A stretch of 64,000 nucleotides of DNA from assembly GCA_017546585.1 (NCBI GenBank), contig JAFYWC010000020.1, positions 21,679 to 85,678 on the forward strand, given 5' to 3'. This DNA comes from Bacteroidales bacterium. Lineage in GTDB: Bacteria; Bacteroidota; Bacteroidia; Bacteroidales; UBA932. Below, piece by piece: positions 52,205 through 60,787 of this stretch. Position 1 is the first letter of the stretch, and each line of letters opens with the position of its first letter. The notes under the pieces are model-generated. The model was not told the origin of the DNA. It did not search any database and saw nothing but the letters and a program-made list of their open reading frames with translations. A program made the translations under genes and the position numbers.

Positions 52205-54286
52205 ATGAGAAAAAAATCGTTATTCGGTTTCTCTTTGTGTGCAGTTGCCCTCGCTTTTGTGGCATCAAGCTGCTGCAGCAAGACTTCTGTAGTATGGACA
52301 GAAGGCGAGACTGACCCTGAAACAGGTCGCGCTTTGAACACTCTTACTATCGTCAATGCGCCAAAAGGTACTGACTGGGCTGTATGGCTCACATCAAATC
52401 ACATCGTGGCAGAGCCTCTCGAAGGAACAGAGGGTGTGATCGAGCAGCATCACGGATGCTGGTACAAGATGACCCCTGCCGCGCACGAAGGAAAAGATCT
52501 TGTCGTCAAATATTCCGACCGTCCTCTCCAGCGTCACTGCTGGGCACCTGAGGGATTTGTCCTCGAGCAGGGCAAGAAGGTGAAGGCTCTCAAGGTAAAG
52601 TACGAGTTCCTCCCTTCAGAGAACATTCCTGATTTCCCTTATAATCACGTGCAGACTGAAGTGTGGGATATGGTCCCATCTCTCAAGAACGTGCAGCCGG
52701 CTGAGGGAACAACTGCCGTTGAGGCGGTTCCTGAGGCTGTGATGGTTGAAGGCCAGAAAGCAGGTTGGTACAAGATCACTCTCGACGGTACCTGCAAGAT
52801 CGAGGCTGCCGATGCTGACGGAGCATACTATGCAAAGGTAACAATGGACAACCTCTTCAGAAACGCAGGCGGCACAGAGCTTCCTAATATGGTGATCGAA
52901 GACTGGCCTGACCTTGCATATAGAGGCCTTATGCTCGATATCTCAAGAAACTTCACAAGCAAGGACAATCTCCTCAAGCTCATCGACCTTCTCGCACACT
53001 ACAAGGTGAGCATCTTCCACCTCCACTTCGGAGATGACGAGGGCTGGAGACTTGAAATGCCTCAGTTCCCTGAACTCACAACCTACGGAGCATACCACTC
53101 GTTCCCTGTAAAGAACGAAGCAGGCGAGTACGTTGAGGAGGAGTATCTCATCCCTTCATATGACGGATGTGCCGATCCTAAGGATATGACTTCCGCTTCG
53201 AACGGCCACCTTACAAAGGAGGACTACATCGAGATTCTCAAGTATGCGTGGGAGCGCCGCATCCAGGTCATCCCTGAGTTCGACACTCCAGGTCACTCAA
53301 GAGCGGCTATCAAGGCTATGGAGGCTTATGCAAAGCGTACAGGCGACGAGAGCTGCCTCCTCAGCGAGAAGGAGGACGTGTCCGAGTACTGCTCTGTGCA
53401 GTATTACAAGGACAACGCCATCAACGTGGCTCTCCCTTCTACATACAAGTTCATCGAGATCGTGTTCGACAACATCATCGCTTACCACAATGAGGCCGGT
53501 GTTCCTCTTCCGGCAATCCACGTAGGTGGTGACGAGGTTCCGGGCGGTGCTTGGGTAGGCTCGCCTGCCTGCCAGAAGATTATGGCGGAGAGAGGCTGGG
53601 ACAACATCGAACTCCTCAAGTCATACTATATCGAGAACGTCCTCAGCATCGCTGAGCAGAGAGGCGTGAAGATCGCAGGATGGCAGGAGCTTGTGATGGA
53701 CCTTGAGGACCACACATACGAGAGAATGAAGAAGAGCCTTTATTCTATCAACTTCTGGCACACAGGACACGGACAGGAGGAGTATCCTTATCACTATGCA
53801 AACGACGACGTTCCTGTCATTCTTTCGAATATGACCAACACTTATATGGACTTCGCGTACACTACTGACAAGACCGAGAGAGGTCTTTCCTGGGGTGGTT
53901 TCGTGGATGAGCGTCGCAGCTTCTGCCTCCTTCCATATGACATCTACCGTTCGGTACGTTGGGATGACCGCGGAAGAATGCGCGACATCTCAAACCTTCC
54001 TGCAGGCAAGACAGAGCTTAAGAAGCAGGAGAACATTGCAGGTATCCAGGCTCAGCTCTGGACAGAGACTGTAAGAAACTTCGATCACGTCACATCGTAC
54101 ATCTTCCCTAAGGTCTGCGGAGTGTTCGAGAGAGCGTGGAACGCAAGCCCGACTTGGGAGGGCACTCTCAAGGCTGACGATCCTGTATTTATGGAAGAAC
54201 TCGACAGATACTACAGCACAGTGGTTGACCGTGAGATGCCTTACTACGAGGAACAGGGTATCGCTTACCGTCATAGAAAGAATTAA
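52205..54286 (+). CDS. GH20 beta-N-acetylhexosaminidase
   Basis: 693 residues. A signal peptide with a cysteine cluster (FVASSCCSK) suggests a lipoprotein. The N-terminal 200 residues are the GH20b-type alpha/beta domain. The GH20 barrel begins DWPDLAYRGLMLDISRNFTSKD, continues LLAHYKVSIFHLHFGDDEGWRLE and RRIQVIPEFDTPGHSRAAIKAM, and shows the catalytic pair in HVGGDEVPGG (Asp443-Glu444). It releases terminal GlcNAc or GalNAc from oligosaccharides such as chitobiose. It is under operator O3, and the second alkaline phosphatase follows after 20 bases. It would complete what the GH18 enzymes start. Confidence 0.95.
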   Translation: MRKKSLFGFSLCAVALAFVASSCCSKTSVVWTEGETDPETGRALNTLTIVNAPKGTDWAVWLTSNHIVAEPLEGTEGVIEQHHGCWYKMTPAAHEGKDLVVKYSDRPLQRHCWAPEGFVLEQGKKVKALKVKYEFLPSENIPDFPYNHVQTEVWDMVPSLKNVQPAEGTTAVEAVPEAVMVEGQKAGWYKITLDGTCKIEAADADGAYYAKVTMDNLFRNAGGTELPNMVIEDWPDLAYRGLMLDISRNFTSKDNLLKLIDLLAHYKVSIFHLHFGDDEGWRLEMPQFPELTTYGAYHSFPVKNEAGEYVEEEYLIPSYDGCADPKDMTSASNGHLTKEDYIEILKYAWERRIQVIPEFDTPGHSRAAIKAMEAYAKRTGDESCLLSEKEDVSEYCSVQYYKDNAINVALPSTYKFIEIVFDNIIAYHNEAGVPLPAIHVGGDEVPGGAWVGSPACQKIMAERGWDNIELLKSYYIENVLSIAEQRGVKIAGWQELVMDLEDHTYERMKKSLYSINFWHTGHGQEEYPYHYANDDVPVILSNMTNTYMDFAYTTDKTERGLSWGGFVDERRSFCLLPYDIYRSVRWDDRGRMRDISNLPAGKTELKKQENIAGIQAQLWTETVRNFDHVTSYIFPKVCGVFERAWNASPTWEGTLKADDPVFMEELDRYYSTVVDREMPYYEEQGIAYRHRKN

Positions 54287-54306
54287 CTGATAAAGAAGAT
54301 TGAATT

Positions 54307-55461
54307 ATGAGAAAGATGTTTTTTATCGCCTCTCTTTTCCTGGGGTTTGCCTATGTGGCAAACTCTCAGGTGCTTGACAGAGACAGGTCAAAGTATGCAG
54401 TGAACAATTTCGCAGAGGATGACAAGTACGTTATGCTGGAGCCGTATGAGACGGTTTCTGTCCAGGAGCCGAAAGGAAAGAAGGTGAAGAACATCATCTT
54501 TATGATCGGCGACGGTATGGGTCTCGAGCAGATCAGCGCAGCCTGGGTATGCAACGGAGGACTCAATCTTGACAACTTCTCGAAGGTCGGTATCCAGAGG
54601 ACATATTCTGCGAACAAACTCGTTACGGATTCTGCGGCTGCAGGTTCTGCATTGGCGACAGGTCAGAAGACCAACAACGGTATGATTGCGATGAATCCGG
54701 ATTCCGTTGCCGTGAAATCTCTTGCTGAAGAAGCGATGGAGAAAGGCAAGAGAGCAGGTGCTGCAGTTACCTGCCGCGTAACCGATGCTACTCCTGCCGT
54801 ATTCTTCAGCCACACTACAACCCGCAAAAATATGGATGACATTGCAGTCCAGATGACCAACAGCGGTGTGTACTTCCTTTCAGGCGGCGGCACAAGATAT
54901 TGGAGCGGCAGAGAGGACGGTGTTGATCTTGTAGGCCAGGCAGAGGCTATGGGTTATACATACGTTGAGACAAAGGAAGAGATGATGGCGGTAGAGAACG
55001 GTCCGGTGATCGCCCTTATGGACGAATATGAGCTTAAGCCGGCTCTCGACCGTGGTGACATCCTTCCGTCTGCAGTGACAAAGGCCCTTCAGGTTCTTGA
55101 CAACAAGAAAGGCTTCTTCCTTATGATCGAGGGCTCTATGATCGATGACGGCGGTCACGACAACAAGGCCGGAATGACAATGGAGGAACTCTTCGACTTC
55201 GACCGTACTCTCGGTATCGTTCTCGAGTGGGCGGCAAAGGACGGTGAGACTCTTGTGGTGGTTACAGGTGACCACGCTACAGGCGGTATGACTCTTCTGA
55301 GCGGCAGCCTTGAAGAGAAGAGAATCCGCGTGAACTATTCTACTACAGGTCACAACGGTATTGCCCTTCCTGTATTCGCCTGGGGACCACATTCAGAGGA
55401 CTTCGTGGGCGTGTACGAGAATGCAGAGCTTTCAGACAAGATCAGAGCATTGATCAAATAA
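54307..55461 (+). CDS. Alkaline phosphatase family protein 2 (periplasmic)
   Basis: 384 residues. The signal peptide MRKMFFIASLFLGFAYVANSQ lacks a lipobox, so the enzyme is probably soluble in the periplasm, unlike phosphatase 1. Active-site elements: FMIGDGMG, VTDSAAAGSALATG with nucleophile Ser109, VTDATPAVFFSH, MIEGSMIDDGGHDN, TGDHATGG and TTGHNG. It shares the GH20 operon (O3). Its stop codon abuts the convergent stop of the XylR-type regulator with no spacer and no terminator between them. Confidence 0.93.
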   Translation: MRKMFFIASLFLGFAYVANSQVLDRDRSKYAVNNFAEDDKYVMLEPYETVSVQEPKGKKVKNIIFMIGDGMGLEQISAAWVCNGGLNLDNFSKVGIQRTYSANKLVTDSAAAGSALATGQKTNNGMIAMNPDSVAVKSLAEEAMEKGKRAGAAVTCRVTDATPAVFFSHTTTRKNMDDIAVQMTNSGVYFLSGGGTRYWSGREDGVDLVGQAEAMGYTYVETKEEMMAVENGPVIALMDEYELKPALDRGDILPSAVTKALQVLDNKKGFFLMIEGSMIDDGGHDNKAGMTMEELFDFDRTLGIVLEWAAKDGETLVVVTGDHATGGMTLLSGSLEEKRIRVNYSTTGHNGIALPVFAWGPHSEDFVGVYENAELSDKIRALIK

Positions 55462-56622
55462 TCATATTCCCGAATTCCTGAGCCTGTATTCGTTAGGCGA
55501 ACAGCCGTACACGGCCTTGAATTTCTTGGAAATGCTTTTTGCGTCGCTCTCTCCTATGGAGAGGGCGATGTTTATTACCTGCTCGTTCGTTTCAAGGAGC
55601 ATCTCTGCAAAGGTCTTCAGCCTCAGCGCGAAGATGTACTGGTAGATGCTCTGTCCGGTCACTTCCTTGAAGCGGATCTCCAGCAGTCGGCGGGAGAGCG
55701 CGACCTGTTCCACGACGTCATCTACAGAGAGTTTCTTCCTGCCGTTCTGGTGTATGAACATCAAGGCCTTCTGTATTTCGCTGTCGCCGGTCGCATATGC
55801 GGCCGTTGATATCCTGTGGATGATCTTTGTCGGGCGCAGAACGATGTCCTCGTGTTTTTCGTCCGGTGATTCCACCATTTTTTCTATGAGTTCCGCCACC
55901 TTGTATCCTCCGCCTTCGATGTCTATCGCTATGGTCGAGAGCGTCGGGATGCTGAGGTTGCACAGAAGGTCGTCATTGTCCACTCCCAGGATGGAAACCT
56001 CCTGCGGAATCTTTATGCCTGCAGAGTTGCAGGCCTCTATCAGGTTGTTGCCCTGATTGTCGTCGCAGGCCATAATGCCGATCGGCTTCGGAAGCCCCTT
56101 GAGCCACTTTGCGAGCGCCTCCCTTTCGTAGAACCAGTGGCGGTCGATGTCCTGCGTGTTGTATTTGTGGACGGATCCTTCCTGTCCGCTCTTCTTGATC
56201 TCCTTGAAGAATCCTTCAAACCTCTCATCGGACCAGCACACATCCTTGAGTCCGAAGAATCCGAAATTGCGGAATCCTCGGTCCAGATAATATCTGGCCG
56301 CCATCTTTCCGGTGCCTTTGTAGTCGCCTGTTATGTTCGGGACACCGTGGAGCCTTTTCTTGAAGTCCTGGGCAATGACGATGATGCCTTCTTCGCGGAG
56401 CATTCCGATGTCGTCACCGTCCTCGAACGTGCCTATCACCACGTCGATCTCCCATTCCTTCGCCACCTTCAGAATTCCCTCCATACCAATGGATTGCTTG
56501 TAGTATGACGGCATCCTGCTGATGGACCACTGGCCCTTCTCTTTGGAGAAATCGATGATGCCTTTGAGCAGCCTGTTGGCGTATGAATCCGAATAGTCTG
56601 TGATGAAAAGCAGTCTTATCAT
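55462..56622 (-). CDS. XylR-type transcription regulator, second paralogue
   Basis: 386 residues. The N-terminal sugar-sensor domain (MIRLLFITDYSDSYANRLLKG, IGIMACDDNQGNNLIEACN, SILGVDNDDLLCNLSIPTLS) and the C-terminal AraC double helix-turn-helix (SVDDVVEQVALSRRLLEIRFK, VINIALSIGESDAKSISKKFK) match the regulator at 27095 along the whole length. It is divergent from the ROK kinase gene, with operator O4 between them, so it may control both that operon and itself. Which paralogue binds which operator cannot be decided from sequence. The shared half-site motif suggests overlapping targets. Confidence 0.93.
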   Translation of the reverse strand: MIRLLFITDYSDSYANRLLKGIIDFSKEKGQWSISRMPSYYKQSIGMEGILKVAKEWEIDVVIGTFEDGDDIGMLREEGIIVIAQDFKKRLHGVPNITGDYKGTGKMAARYYLDRGFRNFGFFGLKDVCWSDERFEGFFKEIKKSGQEGSVHKYNTQDIDRHWFYEREALAKWLKGLPKPIGIMACDDNQGNNLIEACNSAGIKIPQEVSILGVDNDDLLCNLSIPTLSTIAIDIEGGGYKVAELIEKMVESPDEKHEDIVLRPTKIIHRISTAAYATGDSEIQKALMFIHQNGRKKLSVDDVVEQVALSRRLLEIRFKEVTGQSIYQYIFALRLKTFAEMLLETNEQVINIALSIGESDAKSISKKFKAVYGCSPNEYRLRNSGI

Positions 56623-56645
56623 ATGCGGTCAAGTCTTGGATGACA

Positions 56646-56653
56646 CAAAAATA
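56646..56653 (-). promoter_or_regulatory. -7 promoter element of the second XylR-type regulator
   Basis: Minus-strand TATTTTTG, exact TAnnTTTG, 24 bases upstream of the start. Operator O4 begins 22 bases further upstream, so binding there could affect this promoter. Confidence 0.6.
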
Positions 56654-56674
56654 GCATAATTTATCAATCTTCTG

Positions 56675-56737
56675 CGCAAATTGCGTTTGCAAATACGCAA
56701 AAAGCCATACGACAACTTACCATATATGGTAAATTTG
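56675..56737 (+). promoter_or_regulatory. Operator O4 and promoter of the ROK / GH2 operon
   Basis: Half-sites CGCAAATTG (56675-56683) and CGCAAAAAG (56696-56704) are 21 bp apart. The -7 element TAAATTTG (56730-56737) begins 34 bases after the proximal half-site starts. The ROK start codon follows at 56756. Confidence 0.75.
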
Positions 56738-56755
56738 CCAAAATAACTACGTAGT

Positions 56756-57586
56756 ATGACATTAGGAATTGACCTCGGAGGAACTAACCTTTGCCTCGGA
56801 CTTGTAGACAACGGTAAAGTCATCAGTATGACTTCGGTTCCGTCTTTTGACCGTTCTTTTACATTAGAACAGACTTTGGAGTATCTCGCAGAGCAGATTT
56901 CAACTGTTTTTGTCGAGGGTGTAGAAAAAATCGGCATCGGTGTTCCATCGGTAGTTGATGTGAACAGAGGCATCGTCTATGATGCAGCCAACATCCCTTC
57001 GTGGAAGGAAGTCCATCTCAAGGAGTTCCTTGAAGGACGTTTCGGCGTTCCGGTGTATATCAACAATGACGCAAACTGCTATGCAATGGGAGCATACGGC
57101 CTTTATCCGGAGGATGCAAGGCCTGAGTCCCTTGTGACTGTGACTCTCGGAACCGGTATGGGTATCGGCATCGTGTACCACGGACGCCTTATCTGCGGAG
57201 TGAACTGCGGAGCAGGCGAGCTCGGCTACCTCGACTACAACGGAGGTTGCCTCGAGGAGTTCTGCAGCAAGCAGTTCTTTGCGAAGTACAATGTAGACAG
57301 CTATGAGCTCAGCAAGGCAGTTGCGGCCGGCGACGAGAAGGCGAAGGCGATCTTCGACGAATTCGGCGCCCACCTCGGCTACGCTGTGACTCTCCTTATG
57401 TACGCTTATGATCCTAGCCACATCGTCTTCGGCGGCGGCATCGCCAACGCAATGCCTCTGTTCCGTGAGTCTATGATGAAGACAATCAGAAGCAAGTTCC
57501 CGTTTGCGGCGAACGTGGACAAGCTCCAGATCGATGTGCAGACAAGCGGCGAGACTCCTATCATCGGAGCGGCATCTTTGAATTAA
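56756..57586 (+). CDS. ROK-family sugar kinase
   Basis: 276 residues, slightly short for the family. GIDLGGTNLCLGLVDNG is the ATP phosphate-binding start, INNDANCYAMGAYG contains the catalytic Asp, and VTVTLGTGMGIGIVYHGRL and HIVFGGGIANA are the other nucleotide loops. The ROK zinc signature (G-H then CxCGxxGCxE) is reduced here to AGELGYLDYNGGCLEEFCS, lacking the His and two Cys, so zinc binding is doubtful. It probably phosphorylates a released hexosamine or glucose in the cytoplasm. It starts an operon with GH2 under operator O4; no deacetylase or deaminase gene is in the window. Confidence 0.88.
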   Translation: MTLGIDLGGTNLCLGLVDNGKVISMTSVPSFDRSFTLEQTLEYLAEQISTVFVEGVEKIGIGVPSVVDVNRGIVYDAANIPSWKEVHLKEFLEGRFGVPVYINNDANCYAMGAYGLYPEDARPESLVTVTLGTGMGIGIVYHGRLICGVNCGAGELGYLDYNGGCLEEFCSKQFFAKYNVDSYELSKAVAAGDEKAKAIFDEFGAHLGYAVTLLMYAYDPSHIVFGGGIANAMPLFRESMMKTIRSKFPFAANVDKLQIDVQTSGETPIIGAASLN

Positions 57587-57604
57587 TCAACACAACAATA
57601 CAAT

Positions 57605-60115
57605 ATGAAAGCGCTAAAACTCATTTTGGCTGCGGGTATGCTCAGCGCGTGCACCGGAGCTGTGTCTCTGCAGAACGGAGACGAAATTCTGCTTGATTCC
57701 TGGACGCTCAACCGCGAGGGAACAACACAGAAGTACGATGTTAAGGTACCTTCTACTGTAGCTGGAGTGCTTTACGAGCAGGGCTATTTCGGAGAAGAGG
57801 ACATCCTTAACGGCACTGCCTACTATGATGTAGACAAGAGCATCTTCGATGACGCTTGGATCTATGAGACAGAATTCAATCTTGACCTTGCAGAGGGCAC
57901 TCACTATGACCTCGTGTTCAATGGTCTCAACTATTATGCGGACATCACTCTCAACGGTACTCAGATTGCCGCTTCGGACACAACTTACGGTGTGTTCCTC
58001 GTAAGAGAGTACGACGTGACCAAGCTTCTCCAGGAGAAGAACACTCTCGAGGTGAAGATCAAGAGAGCGGTTTCACGTGACCTCAACATCGGATTCGTTG
58101 ACTGGAACCCAAGACCGCTCGACGAGAGTATGGGTATAACACAGACTGTGAAGCTCTGCGCTTCAGGTGCTGTGAGCATCCAGGACGTATATGTGATTCC
58201 TAGCCTTGACACTGAGGCATTCGCTGAGGCTGACCTTGAGGTTCGCGTTACTTTGAAGAACAACAATGACGCTCCTGTAGCCGGTGAGATTGCTCTCGAC
58301 CTCCAGGATGCAGGTGTATGCAACGTTCCTTTCGAGCTTCAGGCCGGTGAGGAGACAATCGTTGTCGTAACTCCTGAGCAGGCTGCAAACCTCCACGTGG
58401 AGAATCCACGCGTATGGTGGACATACGACCTCGGTACTCCTGAGCTCTACGACCTCAATGTGGCTGTAGCGACAGAGGGTGTGGTTTCAGACAAGTACGA
58501 TGTGACTTTCGGTATCCGTGAGATCACAAGCGAACTCAACGAGTACGGTTACAGACAGTTCACTCTCAACGGCAAGGATATCCTCATCAAGGGTGCAGGC
58601 TGGACAGACGACATCTTCCTCCGCGATACTCCTCAGAGTATCGACCAGCAGCTCCAGTATGTTATGGATATGAATATGAACTGCGTTCGTTTCGAGAATA
58701 TCTGGGGTAAGGATGACACAGTGTATGACCTCTGCGACCAGTACGGTCTCCTCGCTCTTGTGGGCTGGAGCTGCCAGTGGGAGTGGGAGAACTACTGCGG
58801 TATCCCTGAGATCCACCACGTAGGCTGCATCTATGAGCCTAAGGAGATCGACCTCGCTGTAAGATATTTCAAGGATCAGGTGATCAGACTCCATAACCAC
58901 GCATCGGTATTCGCTTGGATGACAGGTTCTGACTGCGTTCCTATCTACGAGCTCGAGAAGCAGTATCTTGAGATCTATGAGAAGTACGACTATCGTCCAT
59001 ACATCAGCTCTGCAAAGAGCCTCAAGAGTGAGCTCACAGGCTGGTCTGGCAGCAAGATGGCAGGTCCATACGAGTATGTGGCTCCTGACTACTGGTACTT
59101 CGATACAAACTACGGTGGAGCATTCGGCTTCAACACAGAGACCGGTATCGGTGCAAACATCCCGCAGGCAGAGTCTCTTATGAAGATGATTCCTGCTGAT
59201 CAGCTTTGGCCTATCACAGACGCTTGGGGCAAGCACTGTACTACTTCATCTACCGCGATGAACAATATGGATGTCCTCACAAACGTGATGAACAATATGT
59301 ATGGTGAGGCTGCTGACTTCAATGACTATGTAAGAAAGGGTCACGCTCTCGACTATGACGGAACACGCGCTATGTTCGAGGCATTCCGTGTGAACACTCC
59401 GGTTTCTACAGGTATCGTTCAGTGGATGCTCAACTCTGCTTGGCCATCTATCTACTGGCAGCTTTACGACTACTACGGAGCTCCTGTAGCGGCATACTAC
59501 GGAACAAAGAAGGCTTGTGAGCCAGTTCAGCTCATCTACAACTACAAGGACAGCCACGTATATCTCGTGAACGAGGGTCTTGCTGAAGGTGATGTAGTTG
59601 CAACTGTGAAGGTATATGACGACGCTTCAGCTCTTCTCTGCGAGGAGACAAAGACTGTCGGCACATCATACCGCAACACTGTTGACGTATTCGACCTCGC
59701 CAAGTTCGACGGCAAGCCGCACTTCGTAGCTCTCGAGATCGTTGATGCAGAGGGCAACTTCGTTGCTGACAACTTCTACTGCATCGCAGCTCAGAGAAAC
59801 GTGTACAACTTCAAGGAGAGCACCTGGTATGATTCACCTATCACTTCATACTCAGACCTCCGTTTCGCATTCGCACAGCCGGAGTCCAAGATCGCTATGC
59901 AGGTTTCATATGCTGACGGTGTATACACTGTTGCTGTCACAAATAACTCTGAGTACATCTCTTATATGAATATCCTCAAGGCTAAGGATGCAAAGGGGAA
60001 TCTTGTGCTTCCAGCTTTCTGGAGCGACAACTTCTTCCCGCTCCTCCCTGGCCAGACAAAGACTGTAACCTGCAAGGTTGACAAGGCAGGCCTCCTCATT
60101 GAGCTTGACGCATAA
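57605..60115 (+). CDS. GH2 enzyme, probable exo-beta-D-glucosaminidase
   Basis: 836 residues. The signal MKALKLILAAGMLSAC indicates a lipoprotein. GH2 order is clear: N-terminal sugar-binding jelly roll (VPSTVAGVLYEQGYFGEEDI, DDAWIYETEF), Ig-like domain, catalytic barrel (LNGKDILIKGAGWTDDIFLRD...MDMNMNCVRFEN) and C-terminal sandwich domains. The acid/base position reads FAWMTGSDCVP (Asp443) where beta-mannosidases have N-E; the nucleophile is Glu512 in GFNTETG. The G-S-D form and roughly 70-residue spacing match the exo-chitosanase (CsxA) subfamily. It would remove terminal GlcN from chitosan oligosaccharides. Beta-mannosidase is the alternative. Confidence 0.85.
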   Translation: MKALKLILAAGMLSACTGAVSLQNGDEILLDSWTLNREGTTQKYDVKVPSTVAGVLYEQGYFGEEDILNGTAYYDVDKSIFDDAWIYETEFNLDLAEGTHYDLVFNGLNYYADITLNGTQIAASDTTYGVFLVREYDVTKLLQEKNTLEVKIKRAVSRDLNIGFVDWNPRPLDESMGITQTVKLCASGAVSIQDVYVIPSLDTEAFAEADLEVRVTLKNNNDAPVAGEIALDLQDAGVCNVPFELQAGEETIVVVTPEQAANLHVENPRVWWTYDLGTPELYDLNVAVATEGVVSDKYDVTFGIREITSELNEYGYRQFTLNGKDILIKGAGWTDDIFLRDTPQSIDQQLQYVMDMNMNCVRFENIWGKDDTVYDLCDQYGLLALVGWSCQWEWENYCGIPEIHHVGCIYEPKEIDLAVRYFKDQVIRLHNHASVFAWMTGSDCVPIYELEKQYLEIYEKYDYRPYISSAKSLKSELTGWSGSKMAGPYEYVAPDYWYFDTNYGGAFGFNTETGIGANIPQAESLMKMIPADQLWPITDAWGKHCTTSSTAMNNMDVLTNVMNNMYGEAADFNDYVRKGHALDYDGTRAMFEAFRVNTPVSTGIVQWMLNSAWPSIYWQLYDYYGAPVAAYYGTKKACEPVQLIYNYKDSHVYLVNEGLAEGDVVATVKVYDDASALLCEETKTVGTSYRNTVDVFDLAKFDGKPHFVALEIVDAEGNFVADNFYCIAAQRNVYNFKESTWYDSPITSYSDLRFAFAQPESKIAMQVSYADGVYTVAVTNNSEYISYMNILKAKDAKGNLVLPAFWSDNFFPLLPGQTKTVTCKVDKAGLLIELDA

Positions 60116-60142
60116 CAGAGGCATTCAAGATTTTTGATATCA

Positions 60143-60176
60143 GGAGGGAACCGATGACGTCGGTTCCCTCCTTTTC
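60143..60176 (+). terminator. Rho-independent terminator of the ROK / GH2 operon
   Basis: A perfect 12-bp stem, GGAGGGAACCGA / TCGGTTCCCTCC, around TGACG, followed by TTTTCT. Confidence 0.92.
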
Positions 60177-60227
60177 TAATCTTTTTGAATAATATTTGAT
60201 ATCTTTACGCTCTATATGCGACCGGCT

Positions 60228-60743
60228 ATGAAAAGATTCATCATCATTGTCCTGTGCGCCATAATTGCGGCGCTGCCTGGATTCGCCCAGGACAGGAAGA
60301 AAGATAGGGAGATCCGCAAGGAGGAGCGCAGAATCGAACGTGCCATCAGGGATTCTCTGAGGGCTGTGATGGCGAGCAACGATTCCGTCTATGTGGGATA
60401 CGGATACATCAAGAAGTCCAAGCTGACGAATTCCGTTTCCAGTGTGAATATGGACAATAATCTGGTGGCGAGCTACAGCGACATCGGCGAGTATCTTCAG
60501 GGAAGGGTTCCGGGACTCAGTGTCATCAAGAACGGACCTAAGTACAGGTTTATCATTCGGGGAGTGAGCACGATAAACGGCACATCCGAGCCGCTTCTGA
60601 TTGTGGATGGAGTCGAGGTGTCAGACATCAGTTTCCTGCATCCTCGTGACATCAAGTCGGTGGAGGTGCTGAAGGATTCGTCCTCTTCGATATACGGAGC
60701 GCGTGGAGCGTTCGGCGTCATCATCATCAATACGCGCAGGTAA
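60228..60743 (+). CDS. Stand-alone TonB-receptor plug-domain protein
   Basis: 171 residues from the ATG at 60228 (MKRFIIIVLCAIIAALPGFAQ signal). A strongly charged helix follows (DRKKDREIRKEERRIERAIRDSLRAV). The rest is a complete SusC-type plug: YLQGRVPGLSVI, YRFIIRGVSTING, PLLIVDGVEV, and SIYGARGAFGVIIINTRR at the very end. There is no barrel; the frame stops cleanly after the last plug strand and the next gene is unrelated. It may bind ligands or TonB components in the periplasm on its own. It is not a visible fragment of a broken receptor gene, because no barrel remnants follow. Confidence 0.82.
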   Translation: MKRFIIIVLCAIIAALPGFAQDRKKDREIRKEERRIERAIRDSLRAVMASNDSVYVGYGYIKKSKLTNSVSSVNMDNNLVASYSDIGEYLQGRVPGLSVIKNGPKYRFIIRGVSTINGTSEPLLIVDGVEVSDISFLHPRDIKSVEVLKDSSSSIYGARGAFGVIIINTRR

Positions 60744-60787
60744 GGTTCTTGCAGTGGACTTGCCTGATCGCTTAAAACTTCTGTCAT

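Noticed and set aside
60228-60743. Remnant of a decayed TonB-dependent receptor
   Set aside because: No barrel-like sequence follows in any frame before the SIMPL gene, and the frame ends cleanly at the plug boundary.
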